Assembly: GCF_000835495.1 (NCBI RefSeq)
Contig: NW_015622544.1
Location: 4,182,855 to 4,246,854 of the forward strand
DNA from: Cladophialophora immunda
Taxonomy: Eukaryota; Ascomycota; Eurotiomycetes; Chaetothyriales; Herpotrichiellaceae
DNA: 64,000 nt
Direction of reading: 5' to 3'
In this document: in pieces, positions 41,978 to 55,200 of the stretch
Position numbering within the stretch: the stretch's first letter is position 1
Layout: each line of letters opens with the position of its first letter
Translations under genes and position numbers: made by a program
Notes under the pieces: model-generated
What the model was told of the DNA's origin: nothing
Databases searched by the model: none
What the model saw: the letters and a program-made list of their open reading frames with translations, nothing else

Positions 41978-44900
41978 TCACATCATTTCGGTCCAGTTCC
42001 CAGTCCCCTTGTCGAACTTGAGGACAACATCCGGGATACTGTCATCGTTGATAAGAGAATCCCGGGCATGGCGACGGCTGTAGTCCATCCCCGCAGGTAG
42101 AGCTCGCTTCTTGTATTGTGCCTGCGACGAGAATTCCGTCCCAGAGTTACCCCGGAGGAGGCCAGCGGCGAAGATGGTATTACTACCCGCATCCCTCGTG
42201 GTTCCTGGACTGGCGCCATTTGCAACACCGGCATTGGAGGGCCATAGTTGACATTGGTTCACTGCTGAAGGCACGAACTGCCAGAGGTTGCAGTCGGTAC
42301 CACCGCTCAGAAGGAAGGAACTGTGATACGACTGACAGATTCGCGCACAGTCGTCCGCCGTGGCGGGGGGTGAAGTAAAGCCGAACACAGGCGTCGCCAA
42401 GGAATACACTGGGCTGAGTTGGATCCCCGACTGCGAGTTTTGGAATGAGGCCCCGCATGATACGTACCAGATGTTGTCTCGGTTCACATTGATCGTGGCA
42501 GGGCCCGTACCACTGGCCCCATTGTAGTACACGCCGACGAAGGTCAACTGGTAATTGTTGTTGTTGCAGAGACCTAGGTCGTAGCCCGGAGCAAGGAGAT
42601 AGGTTGCGTCCACCACATTCGGCACGGGTTGGCCGGTGAGAAGTCGTGCGGTGCGAACGCCACTGCCCACAATCTTGGCTGGGGACTGCCCGCCAGCCAA
42701 GCTAGGTGAGCCACCACTGTTGACCCGGTTGTAAAGGTAGCAGACCCTGGTTTGTGAGGCCCAGTAGGCAACAAGACATGTGCTCGTTCCAGCCGCCGTA
42801 CAAGCGTCAATACAGCTCTCGAGCGAGTAATAGGTGCCCGACTGTTGAGTGACAGTACCACCGGTGCTCCCGGCATTCATCCAGCATTCGACTTCGTAAA
42901 CCGTACTTGGGAAGTCAGCCAGGGCTACCTTTTGATAGTTATAGGCGCCCGTGGCCACGGGCAGCGGCTGGCTGGCCCCAGGGCTGACGTTGGCTCCAGC
43001 GCACAAGGTTCCTGTGGCTCCAGCAGCGACGGTACTGAGGGTAACTGCCAGGGCCAGAGCCGAATAGTTCGGACCTGCTGGAGGGGAGTAGGGAACAGTT
43101 GTACTGCTTGTACTGCTTGAGCTGCTGCCGGCACCAGGCGTTGTAGTAGTGGTAGCAGCTGGGCTAGTCGAGGTGGTGATTGTAGATGTTGCCAATACCG
43201 TAGTCGTCGTCGAAACTGTCGTGGCTTGCGCAGTAGTGGTGGTGGATGCCGAAGATGCCGGAGAAGACGCGGCCGATGTCGTCGACGAGGATACTACAGA
43301 AAGCGAAGTCAGTATACTTGAAGTAGTACTAGAAATTGACGATGCACTAGAGGCACTTGTGACAAGGGCAGTTGTAAAAGAAGGAGTAGTAGTACTAATT
43401 TGTCCCGTCGAGCTCGTCGTAGAGGTACTTGACACCGTCGAACTGAGAGTGGTGGAGCTGGCGACACTGCTGGCTGTGGAAATAGTCGAGCTCGTCGCCG
43501 TCGACGTGGTGACACCGGTGGCGGTGGATCCGGTCGAACCTGCAGTGGCAGAGCTTGGGGAAGTGCTAGTCGTGGAGCTCGTCGAGCCCGCAGCTGCGCT
43601 CGAAGAGGAGGAACTGGCTGGCACTGTCGAGCTCGTGGTAGAAGAATTCGGGCCGGTGCTCGTGGTTACTACAGTGGATGTCCCTGCAGCAGAGGTGGAA
43701 ACTGTAGTACTTGACGCCGGTGAAGTCGCGGCTGACGTGCTTGAGATTGTGCTCGTACTCGAACCAGCCACAGAGGAGCTTGTCGGGGACGTCGAGGATG
43801 CGCCATTAGTGGTCGAGCTTGAGGTAGTTGGCCCAGAGTTGGCACTCGAGGTTGTGGTGCCGGCCGCACTCGAACTGGTTGGCGGGCTCGAACTGACCGA
43901 ATTGGTCGTGGTGGAACCTGCAACACCCGTGGAGGTCGTGGCGCCGCTTGAGCTCGCGGTGACAGAGCTTGACGTCTGACCTCCTGCGCTTGTACTTGAC
44001 GGAGAGGCAGAGGAGGCAATCGTTGTCGTACTCAGCCCTGTTAACGTTGTCGAAGTCAGCCCTGTGGAACTCGTTGTTGCCGCACTTAGAGAAGTTGTTG
44101 AACTCGACGCTGAAGGTGAAGAAGAAGAGAAGTTCGACGTGGTAATTGGAGTGACAGAAGCCGTCGATGTGGTTCCCGGAGAGCCTGCAGTAGTACCAGG
44201 AGACGAGGAAGCTAGATATCGGACAAAGTAAGTCAATATCCAGAACGAAGACTAGGCAAGAAGCAAATGTGCAAGGTACAACGCTCTTCCGTCTTTTACA
44301 CCGGTAGAGAGAGCCAACGATTGGGATGGAACTCTTTCCGATAACAAATATCAGGTGGTGGCTCGTTAGATACCGCACGAGTAGTGATCGATGGAGAAAA
44401 TGAAAGATCGAAGTAGACTGAGGATGCTATTGACGTACCCAAGGATGAGGTGGTTGAAGTGCCCGATGCTGCCGCACTGGAGGTCGCAGCACTAGAGGAT
44501 GATGGAATCACAGTCGACGAGCTGGACACAGAAGTACTGCCAGGTGAAGATGTAGATAGGCTAGTCGACGCAGACGTGCCCAAACCAGTCGCCATCGAGG
44601 ATGTTCCGGCATTGGTTGTGACACCACCTGCTGTTGAGGACACACCAACAGAGCTTGTGGATGCCGAGGAAGACGACGAGACTGGCGGTGCTGATGAGGC
44701 GGCTGTGCTAGCACCCGTCGATGCTGCCATGCTCGAGGTTGCAGCAGAGATTGATGTTGTACCACCTGAAGGACTGCTCAGCATCGTAGTGACGGCGGTG
44801 ATTGTGCTCGAAGCTGAAACTGAAGAAACCATGGTCGTGGGTGCTGCAACTGAAGGCGTAGCGACTGAGCCAGCAAAGCCCGACGAAGTAGTGCCAGATA

Positions 44901-47366
44901 TTGTCGGGCTTGACAACGCAGCAGACAAGGACCCCATCGATCCAAGCGAACCGGAAGAGAGGGCCATACTACTGGACGTAGAGGCAGCAGCCATCGAGAG
45001 CGCAATCGTACCACCAGGTGCGCCACGGAGAGTACCCAGGATTGAGGATGGACCAAAAGAAAACACAAAAAGACTAGGAGAACTATGAAAATCACAATGA
45101 GAGACGTACCGGAGCTTGGAGCAGAGCTAGCACTGGTCGTGCCGCCAATAGTAGTGGATGTTACAACGTTGCTAGTCGTAGAAGAGGCCGCCACAGAGGT
45201 TTGAGTCGTTCCTTGTCCTGTCGTCACCAAGGGGCTTGTGGTCATAGAGCTCGGGGCTGAGGAGGTCGTCGGTACCGGGTTGGTCGTCGTAGGGCTCGTT
45301 ACGACAGTACTTGCCGACTGGGAGCTTGTTGGCAATGAAATTGTGCTTGATCCGCCGGGCGTAGTGGCTGGCGAGGAGGTACCAACAGTTGTAGTAGGCG
45401 CGTTTGTCGATGCCGAAGTTCCAGGCGCTGGGGCTGAAGAAGACGTAGTTGCTCCTACAGAGCTGCTGCTGGGGGACAAGGATGAAGTACTTGGACTGGG
45501 GATGGTAGTGGATGAGGAAGGAGAGGAAGACACTATACCTGCTGGAGTCGTCGAGCCGGGATTACTCGTACTCGGAGATGCGCTGGAGGAAGGCGATGGT
45601 GAGCTACTCGGGCTGGTACTTTGAATGCCTGGAGATGTAGAGCTTGGTCCACTGGTAGCTCCGCCGGTACTTCCACTTGAAGAGACGGCAGAGGAAGCGC
45701 TGGTCACGACCGGCGTGGTTGGCACTGCAGAAGTCGTGCTGGATTGCGCGACAATGACACTTGTGGAGCTTGAATGGGTAGTGATTGCACTCGATGAGCT
45801 TGATGGCGTAGGGAGTATACTGGTTGAGCTCGATTGCGCAGGGGCTATGCTGGTTGAACTTGACTGTGGAGGGACAACATTTGAAGAGCTCGTCCCCACC
45901 GGCGCAGATGATGGAGAGCTAGTAGACTCTGTTGCAGAGGTGGCGGGCGACGCATTAGAGGTGGTGGAAACCTCAGTAGTCTCGGTAGTCTGAGCCAGCG
46001 AGCTGGTGATGACTGGTGTTGAACTTGAAGGAGACGGTGTCGCTGATGACTCAGTCGAGGTTTGATCGCTCGTTGACGTCGATTCAGGAGTTGTCGTGGG
46101 CGATGTCGTACTCTCCGAATCGGTGGTCGTGCTCGTGGTCACTTCGGGGGTCGTGGTCGTCTCGGGAGTCGTGGTCGTCTCAGGAGTCGTGGTCACTTCG
46201 GGAGTCGTGGTCACTTCGGGAGTCGTGGTCGCTTCGGGGGTCGTGGTCGGCACGTCTGTCGAGGTTGAGGTGCTCGAGGCAATGGTTGTTGATGATGTGG
46301 TCACGTCTGGATCCCTGAACGGCACTGGACAAGCGCTGGCCACGATACCGCCCAAGGTGACGTTGTAGCAGTCGGGCCGCGGAGGAGAGGGGAAGCCAGC
46401 CCACACCTTGTTATCACCGCAGCGGTAGAAGGTGGCTGCGCCTTGGTCGGTCGAATCCCAGTTCAGAATGCCATTAACAAACGAAAACACAGTGGTGACG
46501 TTGTTGGTATCGGGATCAGGTGTCATGAGGGCAAAAGAATCGGTGGTGTTGCGGCCGACCACATCGGTGCCATCTGTCAGCTGTCCATGTTGTAGAAAAT
46601 ATCTGACTGCAACATCGCATGCATTGCTGGACCCGCCGTCACTCCCGGAAAGCAGCTCGGAGGCCTGCGTGCCTGAATCCTGTCTCTTTACTTTCGCCCC
46701 GCCGGGACCACCAACTGCAACGCCGACGATGACGGCTGATGATGCCGGGAGATCCGTCACGGTTCCAGAAGGCAGACCTTCGCCAAGAACCAGTGGTGGC
46801 TGCGTGATCGGGACTAAAATTGTGTTTCCTTGCGCATCAACCGACGTAGAAGTCAGGACTGGTGCCGGGGTAGGTGTTGTAACTGGAGGGGGGATCGGGG
46901 TGAACTCTGTCGTGGATGTTGTGGAGGTGCCCGAAAGTGTCGTGCTCGAAGTTAGCGTGGAAGTTATCGAGATGGACGTAGAGAGTGAGGAGGCAGGAGT
47001 CGCACTTGTGGTGATTGGCCCGACACTCGCACTGCCAGACGGAGTCGTTGATGTGGTTGTAGCTGAGGGACTGACGACGCTTGTTACCGTGGAGATGATG
47101 GTCGTGGTAATGTATGTGTTCGTAATATACGTTGTAGGGGCATTTTGAATCGTAACCGTATCACCGTTGCCGAAAAGGTTCACAATCTGCGAGGCTGACT
47201 GAAAGAAGGAGCTGTAGTACCCTGCTTGTACAACAACGACGCTGGTGATAGATGGCACCGGACAAGGTCCGCTGGGTCCGTAGGTGACCGTGGCCAGAGC
47301 CTGCGCGTTGGCTGCTGCAACTTGCAGAGCTAGGGAGGATAAAAGGAGTGACGATGACGGCCACAT
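41978..47366 (-). CDS. Giant Ser/Thr-rich secreted mucin-like protein
   Basis: The start at 47366 gives a signal peptide (MWPSSSLLLSSLALQVAAANA). Proposed exons are 47366-45110, 44864-44439 and 44211-41978 (about 1638 residues). The first ends and the last begins are firm; the middle acceptor at 44865 is tentative. An N-terminal Cys-containing domain near residues 210-320 (GDNKVWAGFPSPPRPDCYNV) resembles fungal DUF7908. A stalk of about 900 Ser/Thr/Pro/Ala residues, probably heavily O-mannosylated, includes TTTPEVTTTPE repeats. The last 350 residues hold two Cys modules of PAN/WSC flavour (ECWMNAGS ... CIDACTAAG ... and DDCARICQSY ... CNLWQF). There is no GPI signal. Likely a cell-wall or secreted adhesive protein. 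Exon number in the stalk is uncertain. Confidence 0.7.
46136..46250. repeat. 18-bp coding repeats (TTTPEV units)
   Basis: Tandem 18-base units inside the mucin-like gene encoding TTTPEV or TTTPET, about six copies, nearly identical at the DNA level. Such arrays expand and contract by slippage. Confidence 0.75.
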
Positions 47367-48707
47367 GGCGGGCCACCCTATTGCTTTCTTTTTATATGCC
47401 GTATTCTGCGAACACCAAGACTGAAAACAGGATTGATAAGAAGTGGAGGACTGCAGAACTCCAAACCAAACGAGCGACTGGCAATGGCAAAAAGGTGAAG
47501 GAAGAATTGCAGAGGTGGTTGGCTTTTGAGGAGCCACGCCCTTGGGAGACGCGATATCATAACAACACAACCAGAATGTTGCATTCCAACCAGGCTCCCC
47601 CATCGACCACGCCGCACGGGCCTGCGTTGGTAGAAACCAAGCGAAACCAAGCATTCAAGGGGTTCTCGTGTGGAATGAGGGAGCTCATCCTTGGGAACAT
47701 GCCGAGATGAGCTCCTCGGGCGCATTGTTCAGCGAGTGGGGGTGCGCCACCGGGCCATTCTGGACTGGATGGAATGATGGCAATTCGCTCCTAATCCCAT
47801 CGTCCAGATCAGATTCCTGAGTGCTCGTGGAAACACAGTGATGTTGGCATGAGAGAAATGGTAAGTGCGTTGCAGCCTTTTGAGAGAATCCAAAATGCTT
47901 AAACTTCAGTCCTGATCAATACGCAGGAACGGTGAAAGCTGAGATGTTGGTCTTGAGGCCGTGAAGAAACTCATCCTGCGAGCTCTGTGAGCAATCCTCG
48001 ATCTTCTCCGGTTGTCCATTGTGCACTTAAACCTGGCAGACAGTCCATCGCGACCCACCTTGGGCTCTTGACGACAGAGACAGAATCATGAAATTGAGGA
48101 GACGAGAGTGTGGTCTCGCTGCTTGGACTCGGGTATCGAGGCGTTGGCGGTGTTGAATGAGTCCAAGGGATATAGAGCACAGCTGATTGGTATGTTGCTC
48201 CCTCAGATTAAAGTTCTGAGACTAGGCCTTTTCCAGCAATTGACGTCATTGACCTCTGAGGGCCCGATTCTGGCGTCTCGGAGCTTCCAGCCACTTGAGC
48301 TTGACTGCGACATGCGACATGCGCCCATCCCACGATGCGCGACCATGGCACCACATGGACTTGCATTAGCGGGCCTCAGATCGAGGTTACTTTCCTTGAT
48401 TTCTACTTCCTGCTCCTTCCGCGAACTGCCAGATTCAGCAAGAGTCTGTCACTCATTCCTCACCGGACAATCCTACGCCTGACCAGGCACGCCTTTCGTT
48501 TCTCTCCTCTTTGCTGTCTTGCATCGCGTGCTCTCATGCTGTTGTTGGTATTCTTCTAAAGGGCTGCAGATGGTCAGAGCTGAATAACTCGTGTGAGCGC
48601 AACATTCTCACAGGATAAGCTTCAATTGTTTGTGCCAGTTACTCCGCCCAAACAGAAACTATCACTAACGAGACGAGGTTATTACGATAAAACGTAGCCC
48701 AGTAATC
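47367..48707. other. Divergent intergenic, 1.3 kb
   Basis: Separates the mucin-like gene from the APP1-like gene. TATAAA on the minus strand (47391-47397) lies 25 bases ahead of the mucin ATG. No other gene seen. Confidence 0.5.
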
Positions 48708-50337
48708 ATGGCTCTACGGCTCCTCCTAGCGACGTCTGTCCTCCTACTTCGAGTGTCTGCGGTGCCGACCCAAGTGTCTCCAGAAGAGGAAGCGTTGATC
48801 ACACCTGCACCCACTCGCACCCTCGCCGTGTACGGATCATATGCAGGAGCAAGGCGAAACATCGTTAGTGACCTCGAGTCAGACTTGGACTCGTACGTGA
48901 ACTCGGTGTTTAGCGAGCTGGGGACGGCTATCCCCTCATATGTTTCCAATGGACTGCTCCCGAATCTGCAGAATCTACCCACAGGCAGTGCTGTCATGAG
49001 CTCGGTAGGAGTAAGTAGCTCGGATCTGGCTGCCACCCCTACTCAGGTATTGAACATCCCTGGGTATGGTAATTGGACTTCTTCGGGTTGGAATCTGCGA
49101 ATGCATGGGAATGTGTTCAAGCAACCAAATATCTCCAATGCAACGGTGGACCGTCTTGCCAACTTTTTCCTCATCGGCACGAGCATCGAGGATCTTCCTC
49201 CGTCACAGCAGGCCCAGGCCCGCAACCTCACAAGAGAGATCTACGTTGTTCAGCAAGGGAATCAGACGGTCACGATGGACATTCTACCTGGTCCCGAGTT
49301 CGGTGCCAACGGGCAGCCTGGAGGTGGTGGTGGTGTGACCCCAGCCGGCGGAGAGCAGGTTGTAACCCTTCCTAACCCGACCACCCCGGAGGGCGACTTT
49401 GACGTTTTCATCCCAATAGACAACAACTCATTTACATTGACTCCGGGAAGTGGTGATATCCCACCACAAAGGTTGAATGTCTACGCCCAGGGCACTGACA
49501 CGGGGAATGCGACATCGTACCTCGTCTCCGACCAAGGATTAACCGTCATCTCTGACATTGATGACATACTTCGCGTGACCAAGATTTACGAGCCCAAGGA
49601 AGGATTACTCAATTCTTTCGCTCGTCCGTTCACACCGTGGATGAACATGCCAGACATCTACCGTAACTGGTCTGTCAGTCTGCCCAACATGCATTTTCAC
49701 TATCTCACGACCACTCCGGAGCAAGTCACGCGTAACTACATGCAATTCATCTACGCCACTTATCCAGGTAAGTGAGGTTTTCCCGCGTCCATTTATCTGT
49801 ATCTCACCTACGAATCCAGGTGGGAGCTTCGACACCCGGCCACTGAACTTCAGTGACGTCTCTGCCACTCTATCGATTAGAAAATTCCTCTTGGACAAGA
49901 TCTTTCAGAGTTTCCCGAATCGCAAATTCATCCTAGTTGCGGACACAAGCAATTCGGATGTCATGCGCGATTACCCCGAAATGGCGAAGCAGTACCCCGG
50001 TCAAGTCCAATGTATTTTCCTCCGCAACACATCCTCGACAGACCCCGGAGATAAATTTCCTTACAATACGGAGGGCTTCAAGAACCTCAGCCAGCAAAGT
50101 TACATGTTCTTCAAGGTACCGGACGACTTGACTGGGCTTGATATTGTGAATGGGCAGTGTCTGAATGCGACTATCCCGCAGAATCTCACGTTTGGATACC
50201 AAGGACTGCCGTTCGGGCTGACTACGGGCGATGGCAAAAATGGAGCAAGTCGACTACTGGGTGGTGGTACTTTATTCGAAAGGTTTGGTGCCGTACTGTT
50301 TTCCGTGTCATGTGCGGTTTCTCTTCATGTCCTATGA
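48708..50337 (+). CDS. GPI-anchored APP1-like phosphatidate phosphatase
   Basis: Two exons, 48708-49767 and 49820-50337, with a 52-nt intron; 525 residues. A signal peptide (MALRLLLATSVLLLRVSA) and many N-x-S/T sites show secretion. The catalytic HAD-like domain of APP1 phosphatidate phosphatases starts at about residue 280: VISDIDDILRVTKIYEPKEG, then LLNSFARPFTPWMNMPDIY, HFHYLTTTPEQV and KFILVADTSNSDVMRDYPEM. The motif is D283-x-D285-x-Ile; intracellular APP1 has Thr at the last place. The C-terminus is hydrophobic after a GAS site (SVSCAVSLHVL), fitting a GPI signal. It therefore probably acts at the cell surface rather than on actin patches. Confidence 0.85.
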
Positions 50338-51140
50338 TACTGACGAAGTCATTGTTCTTGTGCACGCGGTGTTTTCCGATGGGCTGGTACCGCCAATGTA
50401 CAATGTGAGAAGGGATTGAGGCAGTCGAAGCTATGTTTTAACCCTAAAAAGCATTCATAACGGAGAGAGGCTGGGCCTTGTCTACCTGTTCTATAATAGC
50501 TATCTCTTACTCGGCATGAATATAATGAGGGGAACCCAGGATCGGAACTACCTTGATGAGGCGAATAGTGGTCGCTAAGATTGAAGAAGACTCGCCGAAG
50601 AAGAGTTTCAAGCAGTCAAGGCTTATTGTGCATATTCATTTTCCACAGCAAAGTCTGAGAGCTCAGAGAAGAGTCGCTCCCAAGTCTGAGGGAGAGGAGA
50701 GAAGACTAGAAGCTCAAGGCAACCAGCAGACATTATTCAAAGTGTAGACATACATAATGCCACAGCTGTGCACAGCTCGTCTTTACATACAGAGCCTTGT
50801 CTTGGCGCCCGTCTCTCAGCCTTGCGCGATCTTGACCAATTTCCAATGTTCCCTTGTCGATGGATTCGGTTTTGCTCAGTATCCGCCAGCTCGTTGATCC
50901 AAAGGTCATAGATCAACAATTAAACACCCTCTCCATCGCCCCAATTACCATCTCAAAGTGTCTTTGCCTTCGCTAACACTTGATACTCGCGCGGTGACTG
51001 GGCAACTTCAACTCACCCTCCTCATCGCCCCTCCTCCAGCAGCAGATCCATTTGACATACTCCGTTCATGATATGGTGCTAGCACCAGAGGCCCCTGATG
51101 CGGCAAAAATGAGTCTTGGTTCCTGAGTTGCCCCTTCCAG
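50338..51140. other. Intergenic, 0.8 kb
   Basis: APP1-like 3' flank and RMI1 promoter. No gene supported. Confidence 0.5.
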
Positions 51141-52004
51141 ATGCCAGCCATGCATCCGCTCCACAATCAAGTCTCCTCGGCCCTGCAAACACGCCACAAC
51201 ATCTCCGTCAACCCCCACTGGCTCGACACATTCCTCACGTCGCGCGGCCCCAACCCGCCACCGCTCCCAGCCCTCATATCGACCGCGCACTTCCGCATTC
51301 TCGCGAGCGACATCACGACCACCGTCTCGCCGAGAGGCACGGCGGAAGCGTTCCCCGAAGGCATTAGCGACGTGAATGTCAAGGAGCGACGACTCGAGGG
51401 CACGGTGATCGCCCAAGTCCTCGACGTTCTCGACGTGGGCAGTAGCAAGTGGAGCCAGGTCGAGGCCATCGAGCGGGTCGAACGCGGCGAGGAGGTCCGC
51501 GGACGAGAAGTCATCCGCACGGTCAATGGCATGGGTAATGACAACAACGAGGGCGATGCCGGCAGTGTCAACGCCACCGCGGCACCCCCTCCAGGCGGGG
51601 GCACAATCGCTCCCTCGTCTACGACTTTGTCGTCCGCGGCCAAGAAACTCAGCGTCGGTCCCCACAAGCTCCTCCTCCAAGACGCGCGCGGCACCAAAGT
51701 GCTGGCCTTCGAGCTGGTCAAGATTCCCAAGATCGAGCTCTCTACTTCGGCGTCGGCGGCGCTCCCGCCTTCTGCTCGAAACCTCGGCACTGCAACACTG
51801 CCTGAGGACCCGGGAATGTTCATCGGATGCAAACTACTTCTAAAGCCTGACACCGTCGTCCGGAGAGGCGTGATCATGTTGACCCCGGATAGGTGTGTCG
51901 TGCTCGGCGGAAAGGTCGAGGCCTGGGACAAGAAATGGAAGGAAGAGAGGAAACAAAGATTAACCGCGTTGATCGGGGAAGAAAATGCCACTGGGAGTGG
52001 CTAA
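51141..52004 (+). CDS. RMI1: RecQ-mediated genome instability protein 1 (Rmi1)
   Basis: 287 residues, one exon. The N-terminal helical part (NPHWLDTFLTSRG) is followed by an OB-fold split by a disordered Ala/Pro/Gly loop (about residues 130-170). The C-terminal core reads GPHKLLLQDARGTKVLAFEL ... PGMFIGCKLLLKP ... VVRRGVIMLTPDRCVVLGG, the most conserved part of fungal Rmi1. Rmi1 stabilises Top3 in the RecQ helicase-Top3-Rmi1 complex that dissolves double Holliday junctions in the nucleus. Start at ATG 51141; a second ATG at 51150 is only three codons later. It converges with SKI3, 237 bases apart. Confidence 0.9.
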   Translation: MPAMHPLHNQVSSALQTRHNISVNPHWLDTFLTSRGPNPPPLPALISTAHFRILASDITTTVSPRGTAEAFPEGISDVNVKERRLEGTVIAQVLDVLDVGSSKWSQVEAIERVERGEEVRGREVIRTVNGMGNDNNEGDAGSVNATAAPPPGGGTIAPSSTTLSSAAKKLSVGPHKLLLQDARGTKVLAFELVKIPKIELSTSASAALPPSARNLGTATLPEDPGMFIGCKLLLKPDTVVRRGVIMLTPDRCVVLGGKVEAWDKKWKEERKQRLTALIGEENATGSG

Positions 52005-52241
52005 GAGAGGGACCGAACGAGGGAGAGAATCAGGAAGAGATGAGCGCCATCATCCTCAGCTGTTCAGTCGCAATTGGGCTCCCACAGGTATCTGTGTGTC
52101 TGCGCCTTGGGAAAAAGGAGGAGGGGGGGGGGGCAAGAGAATGCCGTCTCTTACGCTCTCAACCAGATCATCGGTCCCAGCAGATCGCGATCCGGACCTT
52201 GAAACACAATCATAAGAAAGTTCTGGCCTCTCTCCAGCAGC

Positions 52242-55200
52242 TTAGGCAGCAAGATCCAGTCTCCACGGCGCAAGCATCTTCGCTTTAAGAAAATCCTCCG
52301 CCCTGCCCGTCCCTTCATACGCCCTTGCTAATTCCTCCGCGGTAAGATTGCCACCCGGTGGGATCTGTCTCTCAGCATTGAGCACCGCCATCTCGGCAGC
52401 GTAAGCACCGTCGTCCTCGTTCCCCACGGCCTGTGCGAGTTCAAGCCAGCCTTGCGGTTGACCTGGTGCAAGCATGATTCCGTTAAGAGCATCTGCAACC
52501 ACCGCAACCTCGTCCACTTGGCCAGTGGAGGTTTTCCGAGGCCGACACCCAACGATACCAGCCAGGACTCTACTGACGCGGATCTTGTCCAGCACTCCGA
52601 TCTGGTCTCCACGCCTCAATGCCTTTAGATCTTCCTCTACAGCTTCCAGCACATCTTCATCGTTGTCCAACAGGCCAGTGACCGCGAGCAAAGCGACGGC
52701 CTGGACATGTTCCGGATGGTTCTCAATCACATCAAACAGCTGCGATCTGGCCGCCTCCTTCTCCTCCGCGCCACCCTTTGCCCACAGGACCTGGGCCAGC
52801 ATGCAGACCACGTCTGGTTCCCGATCGGATTCCTGCAGCGCCACTTCAAACATTTTAATCGAGCTCTCAATCTGCTTCAAGTGACTGTGTGCAAGGCCTG
52901 CCGTAAGGTGTGCTGAAAGTCGCCATTTCCGGCGAGCTTCCGCATATGCCGGGCCAAGATCACCGGGTTCACCAGAAAGATCGAGCGCCGTCTCCGCATT
53001 CGAGACTGCTTCTTCGAACTCGCCAGATGCAAGCTGTGCACGGGCTAGATCGGCTTTCGCCTGCGCATACCTGACCAGGTACTCGTCCGACTCGGACTTT
53101 TCGTATTCGGCTTCCGCAGCGTCGCAGACTTGCTGCAACACCTCGACGCTCGTAGAATGATCGTCAACCCGTTCCGCAAATAGCGCCAAGAGGTGACTCG
53201 CGATCATATCACCGGGCTCCAGCGCATGAAATTGGCGCAAGGCGAAGAGCGGCCTCAACAACGCAGTGACCTCCTGGGACCGAGAAGGGTCCTTGAGCAA
53301 ATGGTCAAACGCCGACAGCGCAAAGTGGCGTTTCGCAGGGAGGACATAAGAGTCCGCAATCTCGAACGCATGCATGAACAGTCCCCTAGCTTCATTCAGG
53401 CTTCCGAACAACATGGCCAGGAATCCCTGCCCGATCCATGCCTCTGCATATTCCGGATCCTCCGATTGCGCGCGCGTGAAAGCTTCACCTGCGAGCTGGG
53501 TATCGTTGCTCAGTAGATAGAGTACTCCAAGATTCGTCCACGTCCAAGCATTGTTCTCGTTCAAGTGCAGACTTCTCACAAACGAATGCTGCGAGACTTT
53601 GGGGCTCAGCGTCATAGTCACCACGCCCAGTGCGTTCCAGAAGTCGGAGTTGCCGGCTTCCAGCTCAATGGCCCGCTTGAAGCACGTCATCGACGCCCTG
53701 AGCAGTCTGCGAGGTCTCTTGCCTTGTAGTCTGAGGGAGGCGCCGCCGGAAACGTACGCTTGATGCTCTGCCCAGCCGAGGTTGTACCACGAAACGGCTT
53801 GGGCGAGTTGGTCGGACGAGGAAGCATAGACGGCGCGTTTCTGCGCCAGGATCGCGGCCACGAGATACCTGTCCGCTTTGTCCGTAGGAGTTGGAGAGTC
53901 GGCAGCGACCGTGAGGAATCTAAGTTCGACCTTGTCGGTTTCTGCGAGAGTGTTGAGTTCGTCGTGAAGCGAGATCTGCAGCAGATCGGCCACCGCCTGA
54001 ACGTTTACTGAGTCCGTGTATAGTTTGACATGCCCCAGAACAGAGCACGCATCGCCGACGGTTTTCCACAAGTTGAACACGTCCGTGCCTTGCTCTGCGA
54101 TCTGGCTCGCCAGCTCAATGGCAGACGAGGCAAGTTTCGCCGCCTCGCCAAACATGCCCAGCGCAACCTTTGCCCAAGCACTCTCGGAAAACGTCTGGAG
54201 CAAGGCGATGAGCACCCCAAACTCTTTCGGCTTCAGCACAAGGATCTCTCTATATGCGGCGATGGCCTCGTCAAAGGAGCCCATCTCTCGTTGGACATTG
54301 GCAAGCATGTACTTGGCGAACCAGGTCTCCTCGGGCGACAAGCCGTGGTCAATGCTCGCGGCTTTGGCAAACGCTCTCGTAGCAGCGACGTGTCGTCCTG
54401 CGTTGTGATAGCTCTCGCCGAGTCCCACCCAGGAGTGGTAGTCGTCAGGCGCGATCCTCAGCGCATGCTGGAAGGACACGATCGCTTGCGCGTAATGCTG
54501 TTTGTTCATCTGCACAACGCCCAGCGCCGTGAAGGGCCAACTGTGCGCTTTCTTCTTTGAACCCGGCGCCGGCCTGGCTTTTCCCGACGTCACGACGCGT
54601 TGGGCGACCAGTTCCACGAGATCCCATTCTGAGTTGTCGGCAAAGGTCTTTGCGAGGCGGTGCGCAGCTTCGAGCTCCGAGGTGGAGAGCTCAAACGCCT
54701 TTTGCAAGGCGACCCGGGCTCGTGCTTTGCTTCTGCCGTAGTCTTGGAAGTAGATCCCCAAGAGGGTGTATGCGGGTGCGTAACTGGGGTCGGCTTTGAT
54801 GGAGGCGATGAGGAACTGGTATGGCCCAGACTTGTCTTTTCGAGCGGCCGCGGAAGTCTCAATGTGCCAGTAACAGTACGCGATGCGGTAGAGCGTGACG
54901 GATTTCATGCTCAAGTTCTGCTGCCTTTCCGATTCGATAGCTGATAGCACCTCCTGGAGCTCTTCCAGGCCGTCGCGAAGTTGTCCATTGTGCGCACGGC
55001 ACCATGCAAGCTCGATCTTGATCCTGGCATTATCTGGATCGCGTTCAGCCGCTTGGTGGAAGAACTTGACTGCTTCCGCATAGTCCTCGTCGTCTTCGTA
55101 TATCAACCCCACACCCAGCAAAGCAGCAGTAAGCTTGGGCTTTCGCCAGAGAATGTCTTGGAACAGTGCTTTGGCTTCGGGATGATGTCGCGGTGACTGA

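Noticed and set aside
43149..43979. Hydrophobic Val/Glu-rich plus-strand frame
   Set aside because: Complement of Ser/Thr codons in the mucin stalk gives Val/Glu-rich nonsense; not a membrane protein.
45066..45109. 36-nt intron 45109-45074 in the mucin gene
   Set aside because: Too short for a fungal intron and it does not lead into the Ser-rich frame; the longer intron to 44865 keeps frame.
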